Source: Micromonospora cabrerizensis | GTDB lineage: Bacteria > Actinomycetota > Actinomycetes > Mycobacteriales > Micromonosporaceae | Assembly: GCF_022230955.1 (NCBI RefSeq) | Contig: NZ_JAKKFI010000060.1 | Coordinates: 96,696-160,695, forward strand | Length of the DNA stretch: 64,000 bases | Reading direction: 5' to 3' | Part shown: piece after piece, positions 46,950-54,901 of the stretch | Layout: each line of letters opens with the position of its first letter | Numbering within the stretch: position 1 is the first letter of the stretch | Translations under genes and position numbers: made by a program | The notes under the pieces: generated by a model | Told to the model about the DNA's origin: nothing | The model's database searches: none | The model's input: the letters and a program-made list of their open reading frames with translations, nothing else

Positions 46950-48088
46950 TCCGCGAACGACCCGTCGGCGTGCTGCCAGACGGGGTTGCGCCAGGTGTGC
47001 GGGGTCTGCGCGGCCTTGCGGACCGCCGTCTCGTCCACCTCGATGCCCAGACCGGGCCGGTCGAAGCGGGCGATGTGCCCGTCCACGAAGCGGAACGGCT
47101 CCGGGTCGATCAGGTAGTCCAGCAACTCCGAGCCGGCGTTGTAGTGGATGCCGATGCTCTGCTCCTGGATCAGGAAGTTCGGCGTCGCGAACGCCACCTG
47201 GAGGCTCGCCGCCAGGGAGATCGGGCCGAGCGGGCAGTGCGGGGCGAGCAGCGCGCCGTACGTCTCGGCCAGCGCGGCGATCCGGCGGACCTCGGAGATC
47301 CCACCGGCGTGCGACAGGTCCGGCTGGACAACGGCGACTCCGGCCTGCAACGGGGCGAGGAACTCGGATCGGCCGTAGAGCCGCTCACCGGTGGCCACCG
47401 GGATCGGCGTGCTGGCGACGATGTCGCGCAGGTGGTGGGCCTGGTCGGGCAGGACCGGCTCCTCCACGAAGAACGGGCGCAGGGAAACCAGCTCGGGCAG
47501 GATCCGGCGGACCGCGGCCATCCCGGCCCGGCCGTGGAAGTCCAGCGCGATGTCCCGGTCGGGGCCGAGCACCTCGCGGGCGGCGGCGACGCGACCGACG
47601 ACCGCGTCCACCTCGGCGGAGGTGGGAATGGGGGAGAGCCGCCCGCAGGCGTTCATCTTGACGCCGGTGAGACCGGCGGCGACCTGCGCGGCGGCGGCGT
47701 CGGCCACCTCGTCCGGCTCGTCCCCGCCGATCCACGAGTAGACCCGCACCCGGTCGCGCACGGGCCCGCCGAGCAGCGCGTGCACCGGCGCGCGGTACGC
47801 CTGCCCGGCGATGTCCCAGAGTGCCTGGTCGAGGCCGGCGACCGCGCTGGAGAGAATCGGGCCGCCCCGGTAGAAGCCGCCCTTGGTGAGCACCTGCCAG
47901 TGCTGCTCGATGCGCAGTGGATCGGCGCCGATCAGGTATTCGGCGAGCACCTCGACGGCACTGCGCACCACTTCGGCGCGCCCCTCCACCACCGGTTCGC
48001 CCCACCCGACCAGGCCGTCGTCGGTCTCCACCCGGCAGAACAGCCACCGTGGCGCGACCAGGAAGGTCTCGATCCGCTCGATCTTCAC
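46943..48088 (-). CDS. dgoD: D-galactonate dehydratase (mandelate racemase/enolase superfamily)
   Basis: The enzyme removes water from D-galactonate to give 2-keto-3-deoxygalactonate. The 381 residues are very close in pattern to E. coli DgoD: ETDDGLVGWGEPVVEGRA, KGGFYRGGPILSSAVAGLDQALWDI, ALDFHGR (Asp ligand plus catalytic His), FVEEPVLPDQ, ATGERLYGR (Glu ligands), QPDLSHAGGI and LAPHCPLGPISLA with the second catalytic His, and QEQSIGIHYN. Overlaps the GntR gene by 4 bp. Best evidence that the locus handles galactose acids. Confidence 0.95.
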   Translation of the reverse strand: MKIERIETFLVAPRWLFCRVETDDGLVGWGEPVVEGRAEVVRSAVEVLAEYLIGADPLRIEQHWQVLTKGGFYRGGPILSSAVAGLDQALWDIAGQAYRAPVHALLGGPVRDRVRVYSWIGGDEPDEVADAAAAQVAAGLTGVKMNACGRLSPIPTSAEVDAVVGRVAAAREVLGPDRDIALDFHGRAGMAAVRRILPELVSLRPFFVEEPVLPDQAHHLRDIVASTPIPVATGERLYGRSEFLAPLQAGVAVVQPDLSHAGGISEVRRIAALAETYGALLAPHCPLGPISLAASLQVAFATPNFLIQEQSIGIHYNAGSELLDYLIDPEPFRFVDGHIARFDRPGLGIEVDETAVRKAAQTPHTWRNPVWQHADGSFAEW

Positions 48089-48795
48089 TGACTGCCCCTT
48101 CGTCCCCGTGCCTTCTCGACGTCGCGGACGGCCTTGTCCAGCAACCTGCGCATGGCGGTCTCGGCCGCCGTCTCGTCCCGTTCGCGCAGCGCGTCGACCA
48201 CCGCGCGGTGGCTGGGTACCGGGTCGTCGTGCGCGTCACCGCCGTGCACCAGCCGGTCCCGTTCGGCGAGCCCGGTCTCCATCACCACCTCCATCCGCTC
48301 CAGCAGCTCGTTGTGGGTGGCGGCGAGCAGCGCGCGGTGGAAGGCGAGGTCCGCGGCGATGGCGGCGGCGGGATCACCGTTGGCGTCGGCCATCTCGGCG
48401 AGTGCCCCGTCGAGGGCGGCCAGGTCGTCCTCGCTGGCACGGGTGGCGGCCAGTCGCGCGGCGGCGGGCTCGATGATGGCGCGTACCTCGTGCAGCTGGT
48501 CGAGCAGCCGCTGGTCGGTGCCCTCGGCGAACTGCCAGCGGATCACGTCACCGTCGAGCAAATTCCAGTCCGAGCGGGGCCGCACGAAGGTGCCGCGCTT
48601 CTGCCGGGCGTCGACGATGCCCTTCGCGGAGAGGACCTTCAGCGCCTCGCGGAGCGCCGTCAGGCTGACGCCGAACTCCTCCTGCAACGCGACGATGTTC
48701 AGGGTCGCGCCGGCGGCGATCTCACCGGTGAGGATGCGACGGGCGATCGCTTCGACGGTCTGCCCGTGGACGCCGCGGCGTGCGTACTGTGCCAA
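48085..48795 (-). CDS. FadR-family GntR transcriptional regulator (DgoR-like)
   Basis: The 236-residue regulator has a GntR helix-turn-helix (GQTVEAIARRILTGEIAAGATLN, EEFGVSLTALREALKVLSAKGIV) and a helical FCD ligand domain (about 85-225) with RALLAATHNELLERM and HRAVVDALRERD, typical of sugar-acid responsive FadR-type repressors. Its stop overlaps the dehydratase start, so it is in the operon it probably controls. Candidate operator DNA lies at 49611-49637. Confidence 0.92.
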   Translation of the reverse strand: MAQYARRGVHGQTVEAIARRILTGEIAAGATLNIVALQEEFGVSLTALREALKVLSAKGIVDARQKRGTFVRPRSDWNLLDGDVIRWQFAEGTDQRLLDQLHEVRAIIEPAAARLAATRASEDDLAALDGALAEMADANGDPAAAIAADLAFHRALLAATHNELLERMEVVMETGLAERDRLVHGGDAHDDPVPSHRAVVDALRERDETAAETAMRRLLDKAVRDVEKARGRRGSQ

Positions 48796-48830
48796 TGCTC
48801 CTGGCCTTTTCGCTGGTCGGTATCGATCTC

Positions 48831-49589
48831 TCAGGCCGAGGCTTTCACCGCTGTCCAGCCACCGTCCACCACGAGGCTCGCGCCGGTGATGTAGGCGGCG
48901 TCCGGTGAGGCGAGGAAGGCGACTGCCGAGGCCACCTCGTCGGGCGTGCCGAAGCGCTTCGCCACGGTCTCGGCGACGCTGCGCTGCCGGTCCTCTTCGG
49001 ACACCTCCGCCCAGGCCCCGGTGAGGATGGGCCCGGGCAGCACGGTGTTGACCCGCACCTGCGGGCCGTACTCCACCGCGAGTTGGCGGCCGAGCGCGAC
49101 CAGGCCGCCCTTGGCCGCGGCGTACGCGGGCCGGCCGGGCAGCCCGACCAGCGCGTGTACCGAGGAGATCAGCACCACCGCTCCGGAGCGGGCCCGCAGG
49201 TCGTCCAGGCAGGCGCGGACGCCCAGGAACGAGCCGGTGAGGCTGACGCCGAGCTGGTCGTCCCAGGACTGCCGGCTGGTCTCGTGGGCCGGAGCGACCT
49301 GCACGGCGTACGCGGTGCTGACGAGGATGTCGATCGGGCCGAGGCTCGCTCGTGCCGCCGACACCGCAGCCGCCCAGTCGCTCTCCTCGCTGACACTGCC
49401 CATTACGGACAGTGCTCGGTGACCGACGGCGGTCAGCTCGTCGGCCAGCGGGGTCGGATCGTGGACGTCGAGCAGTGCGAGCGCTGCACCTTCGGCGGCC
49501 AGTCGCCGGGCGATGGCCGAGCCGATCCCGCCCATAGCGCCAGTGACCAGCGCGTTCTTGCCTTCAAGCCGACGCATAGGCTGATCCAC
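48831..49589 (-). CDS. Short-chain dehydrogenase/reductase, candidate galactose dehydrogenase
   Basis: The 252-residue NAD(P)-dependent enzyme has the SDR motif NALVTGAMGGIGSAIARRLA near residue 12, DVHDPT, STAYAVQ in place of NNAG, Ser in VVLISSVHAL, and YAAAKGG catalytic Tyr-Lys near 158. It leads the catabolic operon, 35 bp ahead of the GntR gene. In this context it would oxidise galactose to the lactone. Start GTG 49589 or ATG 49577. Confidence 0.87.
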   Translation of the reverse strand: MDQPMRRLEGKNALVTGAMGGIGSAIARRLAAEGAALALLDVHDPTPLADELTAVGHRALSVMGSVSEESDWAAAVSAARASLGPIDILVSTAYAVQVAPAHETSRQSWDDQLGVSLTGSFLGVRACLDDLRARSGAVVLISSVHALVGLPGRPAYAAAKGGLVALGRQLAVEYGPQVRVNTVLPGPILTGAWAEVSEEDRQRSVAETVAKRFGTPDEVASAVAFLASPDAAYITGASLVVDGGWTAVKASA

Positions 49590-49610
49590 CTGACCCTCGC
49601 CTTGATCTCA

Positions 49611-49637
49611 TCTAATCATTAATTACGAAGATATCTT
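49611..49637. promoter_or_regulatory. AT-rich operator region of the divergent galactoside locus
   Basis: Twenty-one of 27 bases are A or T, very unusual here. It holds TAATCATTA (4-bp arms), and the perfect palindrome AAGATATCTT at 49628. A TTGACA hexamer (49636-49641) overlaps its right side and likely serves the ABC transporter operon. Probable binding site for the GntR regulator. Confidence 0.6.
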
Positions 49638-49736
49638 GACAGTCGGCGACGGCCGATGCAACCTTCTCGTCACAGCATTCACATGGACGACACACTGCGC
49701 AGTGACGCTGCGTGTCGTAGAGGAAGGGATACCTCC

Positions 49737-51032
49737 GTGAGCGACTTCGACCCCGGTCGCCGGCGATTCCTTGGTCACCTTGGGCTCGCCGGGATGGGCG
49801 CGCTCGGCGCCAGCTCGTTCCTCAGCGCGTGCGCCAGCTCCGCCAGCGGGCCGACGACGAGCAACGGCTCGGGCGCGGTCACCATCCAGTCCAACCTCTC
49901 CTCGCCGCAGGCCAAGGCCGCGATGGAGAAGCTGATTGAGACGTTCAACGCGCAGGGCAAGGGCACGGCGAGCCTCAACACGATCGCCTCGGAGACCTTC
50001 CGTACCCAGCTGCCGACGTACCTGACCTCGGCGAACCCGCCGGACCTCTACACCTGGTACGCGGGTTCGGTCGCCAACGACTACGCCAGCAAGAACCTGC
50101 TGCTGGACGTGTCCGACGTCTGGAAGTCGCTGGGCGACTACCCCCAGTCGCTGCGCACCCTCTCCACCGACGCCAGCGGCAAGCAGATCTTCGTGCCGAT
50201 GAACAACTACTGGTGGGGCTTCTTCTACCGCAAGTCCAACTTCGCCAAGTGGGGCGTGCAGGAGCCGAAGACCTGGACCGACTTCCTGGCGCTGTGCGAG
50301 ACGCTGAAGAGCAAGGGCATCCCGCCGATCGGCATCGGCCTCGGCGACACCCCGTGGGTGGCCTCGGCCTGGTTCGACTACCTCAACATCCGGATCAACG
50401 GCGCGCCGTTCCACCGGGAGCTGCTTGCCGGCCAGCAGCGCTTCGACGACGCCAGGGTCAAGGCGGTCTTCACCCGCTGGCGCGAGGCCCTGCCCTACTT
50501 CGATCCCAAGGGCAAGGCGTACCCGTTCCAGGAGGCGACGACCGCGCTGCTGGCCGGCAAGACCGGCATGTTCCTGATCGGCACGTTCTTCGCCGACGCG
50601 GCACCCAAGGACGCCCTCGGTGACCTGGACTTCTTCCGGTTCCCGATCATCGACCCGGCGGTGCCACTGGCCGAGGAGGCCCCGACGGACGGTTTCTTCG
50701 CCAGCGCGAAGACCGCCAACCCGACCGGCACCAGGGCACTGCTCAGCTACCTCTCCGGGGTCGAGGCCCAGGAGGCGTACGTCAAGGCCAGCTCCGGGAT
50801 CGTCCTGCCGGCCAACCCCAGGGCCAAGGCGTCCGACTCGCCGCTGGTGGTCAAGGGCAAGGCGATGCTCAACGAGGCCAAGGAGCTGACCCAGTTCTTC
50901 AACCGCGACTCCAGCGACGCACTCCAGCCGACCGCGGACACCGCGCTGACCAAGTTCATCGACAAGCCGGACCAGATCGACGCGATCCTGCGGGAGTGGC
51001 AGGCCGGCGCCGAAAAGGTCTTCAAGGGCTGA
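49737..51032 (+). CDS. ABC transporter sugar-binding lipoprotein (Tat type)
   Basis: The 431-residue family-1 extracellular solute-binding protein has a twin-arginine/lipobox signal (RRRFLGHLGLAGMG... LSAC), so it is exported folded and lipid-anchored. Typical segments: NLSSPQAKAAMEKLIETFNAQG, PPDLYTWYAGSVANDYASKN, MNNYWWGFFYRKSNFAKWGV and AGKTGMFLIGTFFADA. The GTG is preceded by GAGGAAGGGA; it heads the plus-strand operon with permeases 1 bp and less apart. Substrate most likely an alpha-galactoside such as melibiose or raffinose family sugars, inferred from neighbours. Confidence 0.93.
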   Translation: MSDFDPGRRRFLGHLGLAGMGALGASSFLSACASSASGPTTSNGSGAVTIQSNLSSPQAKAAMEKLIETFNAQGKGTASLNTIASETFRTQLPTYLTSANPPDLYTWYAGSVANDYASKNLLLDVSDVWKSLGDYPQSLRTLSTDASGKQIFVPMNNYWWGFFYRKSNFAKWGVQEPKTWTDFLALCETLKSKGIPPIGIGLGDTPWVASAWFDYLNIRINGAPFHRELLAGQQRFDDARVKAVFTRWREALPYFDPKGKAYPFQEATTALLAGKTGMFLIGTFFADAAPKDALGDLDFFRFPIIDPAVPLAEEAPTDGFFASAKTANPTGTRALLSYLSGVEAQEAYVKASSGIVLPANPRAKASDSPLVVKGKAMLNEAKELTQFFNRDSSDALQPTADTALTKFIDKPDQIDAILREWQAGAEKVFKG

Positions 51033-51033
51033 C

Positions 51034-51951
51034 GTGACAGCAACGATTTCCACGACCTCGGTCATCCCCACCCGGCGACGGCGACGGTCGGCTCGACTGT
51101 CGCCGCTGCTGGTGGCGTTCGTCCTCGTGCCGTTCACGGTCGAGAGCATCTGGGTGTTCTGGCCGGCGCTCCAGGGATTCTGGTTCTCCCTCACCCGCTG
51201 GGACGGCATGTCCCCGCCGACCTTCGTGGGCACGGACAACTACGTCGAGCTGGCCGGTGACGCCACCTTCCGGGGCGCCCTGGTCAACACGGTGATCTGG
51301 CTGGTGCTCTTCGGCGGCCTCTCCGTGCTGGGCGGCTTCGGCATGGCCCTGGTCCTGCAGAAGGAGCGGCGCTGGGTCGGCTTCTACCGGGCCGCGCTGT
51401 TCACCCCGGTGGTGTTCTCACTGGTGGTGACCGCGCTGGTCTGGCGGGTCTTCTACCAGCCCGACGGCATCGCCGACACGCTGCTGCGGGCCGTCGGCCT
51501 GGAGCACCTGATCCGGCCCTGGCTGGCCGACCCGCAGACGGCCCTGTACGCGGTGATCCTGCCCGCCCTGTGGCGGCAGATCGGCTACGTGATGGTGCTC
51601 TTCCTGGCCGGGCTGAAGGCGATCGACCCGGCGCTGCACGAGGCGGCCCGGATGGACGGCGCCAACGCCTGGCAGCGGCTGCGGCACGTCACGATTCCCC
51701 AGCTCAAGGGAGTCAACGCCGTCGTGCTGTCGGTCATCGTGATCGATTCGCTGCGCTCCTTCGACATCGTCTGGTCGCTGACCAAGGGCGGGCCGTACCA
51801 CTCGTCGGAGCTGCTCAGCACCTACATGTACTCGACCGCGTTCCAGAGCCTGCGGCTGGGCTACGCCTCCGCGATCGCCGTCGTGATCTTCGTGCTCGCG
51901 CTGGCCGTCATCCTCGGTTACCTGGTCCGCGCGTTCCGGGAGGAAGCGTGA
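51034..51951 (+). CDS. ABC sugar transporter permease (MalF-like)
   Basis: The 305-residue permease has six membrane helices and the EAA loop EAARMDGANAWQRLRHVTIPQL that contacts the ATPase, near residue 205. Starts one base after the binding-protein stop. Forms the channel with the next gene product. Confidence 0.94.
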   Translation: MTATISTTSVIPTRRRRRSARLSPLLVAFVLVPFTVESIWVFWPALQGFWFSLTRWDGMSPPTFVGTDNYVELAGDATFRGALVNTVIWLVLFGGLSVLGGFGMALVLQKERRWVGFYRAALFTPVVFSLVVTALVWRVFYQPDGIADTLLRAVGLEHLIRPWLADPQTALYAVILPALWRQIGYVMVLFLAGLKAIDPALHEAARMDGANAWQRLRHVTIPQLKGVNAVVLSVIVIDSLRSFDIVWSLTKGGPYHSSELLSTYMYSTAFQSLRLGYASAIAVVIFVLALAVILGYLVRAFREEA

Positions 51952-52772
51952 TGAACAAGCTCCGTACCGGGGCCTTCCACACCGGCATGATCCTGCTCTC
52001 GCTGCTCTGGCTGGGTCCGGTGCTCTGGGTCGTGGTGATGTCCACCCGGTCGTTCGACGACATCGCCGCGCACGGCGTGGGCAGCCTGCCCCGCTCGTTC
52101 ACGCTGGACACCTACCGGCAGGCGTGGACCGACGGCGGCGAGCTGCGCGCTTTGATCAACAGCATGTTGGTCACCGTCCCGTCGGTGGCGTTGAGTCTGG
52201 GGCTGGCCGCGATGGCCGCGTTCGCGCTGAGCCGCTTCCGGATCCCCGGCCGGCGGACCATCCTGCTGCTGATGCTCGCCGGCAACCTGCTGCCACCGCA
52301 GATCCTGCTCATCCCGGTGGCCAAGTTCAGCGAGCTGACCGGCCTGTACGACACGCTCTGGGCGCTGATCGCGGTGCAGGTCGGCTTCGGGCTCGGCTTC
52401 TACACCTTTGTTCTGCACGGCTTCATGCGGGACCTGCCGGGCGAGATCCAGGAGGCGGCCACGATCGACGGCGCCGGCACGGCGCAGATCTTCACCAGGG
52501 TGATGCTGCCGCTGACCCGACCGGCTCTCGCCGCTCTCGGCGCGCTGTCCTTCACCTGGATCTTCAACGACCTGCTCTGGGCGATCACCGTGCTGCGTAC
52601 CGACGACAACATGCCGGTCACCCCGGCGCTCCTGGCGCTCCAGGGGCAGTTCGTCTCGTCCTGGAACGTGATCGCCGCCGGCACGGTCATCGCGGCCGTC
52701 CCCACCGTCGCGGTCTTCCTGCGCTTCCAGCGGCACTTCGTCTCCGGCCTGGCGCTCGGAGCGGTCAAGTGA
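51951..52772 (+). CDS. ABC sugar transporter permease (MalG-like)
   Basis: The 273-residue permease has six helices and the EAA loop EAATIDGAGTAQIFTRVMLPL near residue 165. The start overlaps the previous stop. No ATP-binding subunit gene is present in the window, so a shared ATPase (as MsiK in streptomycetes) is likely. Confidence 0.94.
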   Translation: MNKLRTGAFHTGMILLSLLWLGPVLWVVVMSTRSFDDIAAHGVGSLPRSFTLDTYRQAWTDGGELRALINSMLVTVPSVALSLGLAAMAAFALSRFRIPGRRTILLLMLAGNLLPPQILLIPVAKFSELTGLYDTLWALIAVQVGFGLGFYTFVLHGFMRDLPGEIQEAATIDGAGTAQIFTRVMLPLTRPALAALGALSFTWIFNDLLWAITVLRTDDNMPVTPALLALQGQFVSSWNVIAAGTVIAAVPTVAVFLRFQRHFVSGLALGAVK

Positions 52773-54856
52773 CCGCCGCGCCCGGGCAGCGCTGGACGCT
52801 GCTCGGTACGCACACCGAGTACACCGTGACCGTGCCGGCGCACGGCCGCTGGCTGGAACTCGTCGCGTGGGGGCCGCACGGCGTCTCCGACGGGCCGTCG
52901 CCGGTCGCCTACGACGGCCCGGTGCCGTTCCTCACCGCCGGGGACGCCGCACCCATCGAGTACGCCACCGACGCCGACCGGCCGTTCACCGGCGCGGACC
53001 TGGTGGTGGAGACCGTGACCGGGCAGCGCCGGGTGGGCTTCACGCACACCGGCGTACGGGTCGACGCCGACCAGCGGGAGCTGGCCGTCGACTTCGCGGA
53101 CCCGGTCACCGGGCTGCGCGCCACCGTGCACTACCGGGTGCCCGCCGGCACCGACGTGGTGCAACGGTGGATCGAGCTGACCAACGACGGCCCCACCCCG
53201 CTGCGGGTGGTCCGGGCCGGGTCGGGCGGCTTCTGCGTACCGACGCCGCACGGCGCGCTGCTCAGCCACCAGTGGGGGCAGTGGGAGCAGGAGTTCCAGC
53301 TCTCCCACGTAGAGCTGGGTCACGGCGCCTTCAGCATCGGAAGCTCCCAGGGCGTACCCGGGCATCTGCACGTGCCCTGGCTCGCCGTGCGCGACGCCGC
53401 CGAGCCGGCCGGTCCGGCCTGGGGGATGGCGTTGGCCTGGACCGGTTCGTGGGAGATCAGCGCCGAGCGGGACACCGGCGGGCTGACCCGGGTCCGTGCC
53501 GGCCGTCAGCTGGTCGACGGCCCGCTGGCGCTCGCCCCCGGCGAGGTGCTGACCCTGCCGGTGGTCACCGGGGCGTACAGCCCGGACGGCCTGGACGGGC
53601 TGGCCCGGGTCTGGCACACCCACCAGCGGTTGCTCGCCGCCGACCGGCTCACCCCGCGCCCGGTGCTCTACAACTCGTGGGAGGCCACCTACTTCGCCGT
53701 CGAGGCCACGAGCCAGCTCGCACTGGCCCGGATCGCCGCCGAGCTGGGCGTCGAGACGTTCGTGGTGGACGACGGCTGGTTTGTCGGCCGCGACGACGAC
53801 ACCGCCGGGCTGGGTGACTGGACGCCCGACCCGGCGAAGTTCCCCGCCGGGTTCGACGCGTTCATCGCCGACGTCCGCGCACTCGGGCTGAACTTCGGCC
53901 TCTGGGTCGAGCCGGAGTGCGTCAACCCGAGGTCGACCCTCTACGCCGAGCACCCGGAATGGGTCTACTCCGTCGACGGTCGGCCGCTCACGCCCGTACG
54001 CAACCAGTACCTGCTCGACCTGGGCCGACCGGAGGTCGCCGAGTTCGTCCACTCCACCGTGGACGGTCTACTGCGCCGGTACGCCATCGACTACCTCAAG
54101 TGGGACTTCAACCGGCCGCGCACCGAGCCGGGCCGGCCGGGCGGTGTCGGTCCGCTCGACCTGGACGGTGCCCACGTCGCCAACCTGCACCGGATCTACG
54201 AACGGCTGCGCCGGGACCATCCCGGTGTGCTGATCGAGGCCTGTGCCGGCGGCGGCGCGCGCACCGACCTGGCGATGGCCGCCCGCGCCGACGTGTTCTG
54301 GCCCAGCGACAACACCGGCCCACTCGACCGGCTGGCCATCCAGTACGGCTTCCTGCACGCGAACGCCCCACACCTGCTCAGCTCCTGGGTCACCGACGCG
54401 CCCGGCCTGTTCGACCCCCGACCGCGCTCGCTCGCGTTCCGCTTCGTCCTGGCGATGGCCGGTGTGCTCGGCATCGGCGCGGACATCCGGGCCTGGACTC
54501 CCGAGGAACGGGCCGAGGCAGCCGGCTGGATCGCCCGGTACAAGGAGATCCGGGACGTCGTCACGCACGGCGAGGTGCACCTGATCGGTGCACCCGACCA
54601 GGCCCGCTGCGCGGTGCAGTACACGGCGCCCGACGAGCGTTGGGTGGTCGTCCTGGCCTGGCACACCGGCCGGCTCGACGGCACCGGCCTGCTGCCGTCG
54701 CGCCCGGTGCGGCTGCCGCTGCGCGGCCTCGACCCGGCCGCCCGCTACCGGCACGGCGACCGGCACTACTCCGGCAGTCACCTCGCCGCGGTCGGCCTGC
54801 CCGTGCAGTGGAGCCCGACCCATGACGCCGACCTCATCGTGCTCACCCGCGACTGA
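52769..54856 (+). CDS. Alpha-galactosidase, GH36
   Basis: The 695-residue cytoplasmic enzyme (no signal peptide) hydrolyses terminal alpha-galactose from imported oligosaccharides. A beta-sandwich N-terminal domain leads to the (beta/alpha)8 barrel with VVDDGWFVGRDDDTAGLGDW, LGLWVEPE-like FGLWVEPECVNP, the nucleophile motif YLKWDFNRP near residue 444 and acid/base motif WPSDNTGPLDR near 512. GTG start overlaps the permease stop by 4 bp. Confidence 0.95.
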   Translation: MTAAPGQRWTLLGTHTEYTVTVPAHGRWLELVAWGPHGVSDGPSPVAYDGPVPFLTAGDAAPIEYATDADRPFTGADLVVETVTGQRRVGFTHTGVRVDADQRELAVDFADPVTGLRATVHYRVPAGTDVVQRWIELTNDGPTPLRVVRAGSGGFCVPTPHGALLSHQWGQWEQEFQLSHVELGHGAFSIGSSQGVPGHLHVPWLAVRDAAEPAGPAWGMALAWTGSWEISAERDTGGLTRVRAGRQLVDGPLALAPGEVLTLPVVTGAYSPDGLDGLARVWHTHQRLLAADRLTPRPVLYNSWEATYFAVEATSQLALARIAAELGVETFVVDDGWFVGRDDDTAGLGDWTPDPAKFPAGFDAFIADVRALGLNFGLWVEPECVNPRSTLYAEHPEWVYSVDGRPLTPVRNQYLLDLGRPEVAEFVHSTVDGLLRRYAIDYLKWDFNRPRTEPGRPGGVGPLDLDGAHVANLHRIYERLRRDHPGVLIEACAGGGARTDLAMAARADVFWPSDNTGPLDRLAIQYGFLHANAPHLLSSWVTDAPGLFDPRPRSLAFRFVLAMAGVLGIGADIRAWTPEERAEAAGWIARYKEIRDVVTHGEVHLIGAPDQARCAVQYTAPDERWVVVLAWHTGRLDGTGLLPSRPVRLPLRGLDPAARYRHGDRHYSGSHLAAVGLPVQWSPTHDADLIVLTRD

Positions 54857-54901
54857 GGCCGGAGCACCACCACCCCACCCCCGAGGGACAGGAGTACCTC
54901 C

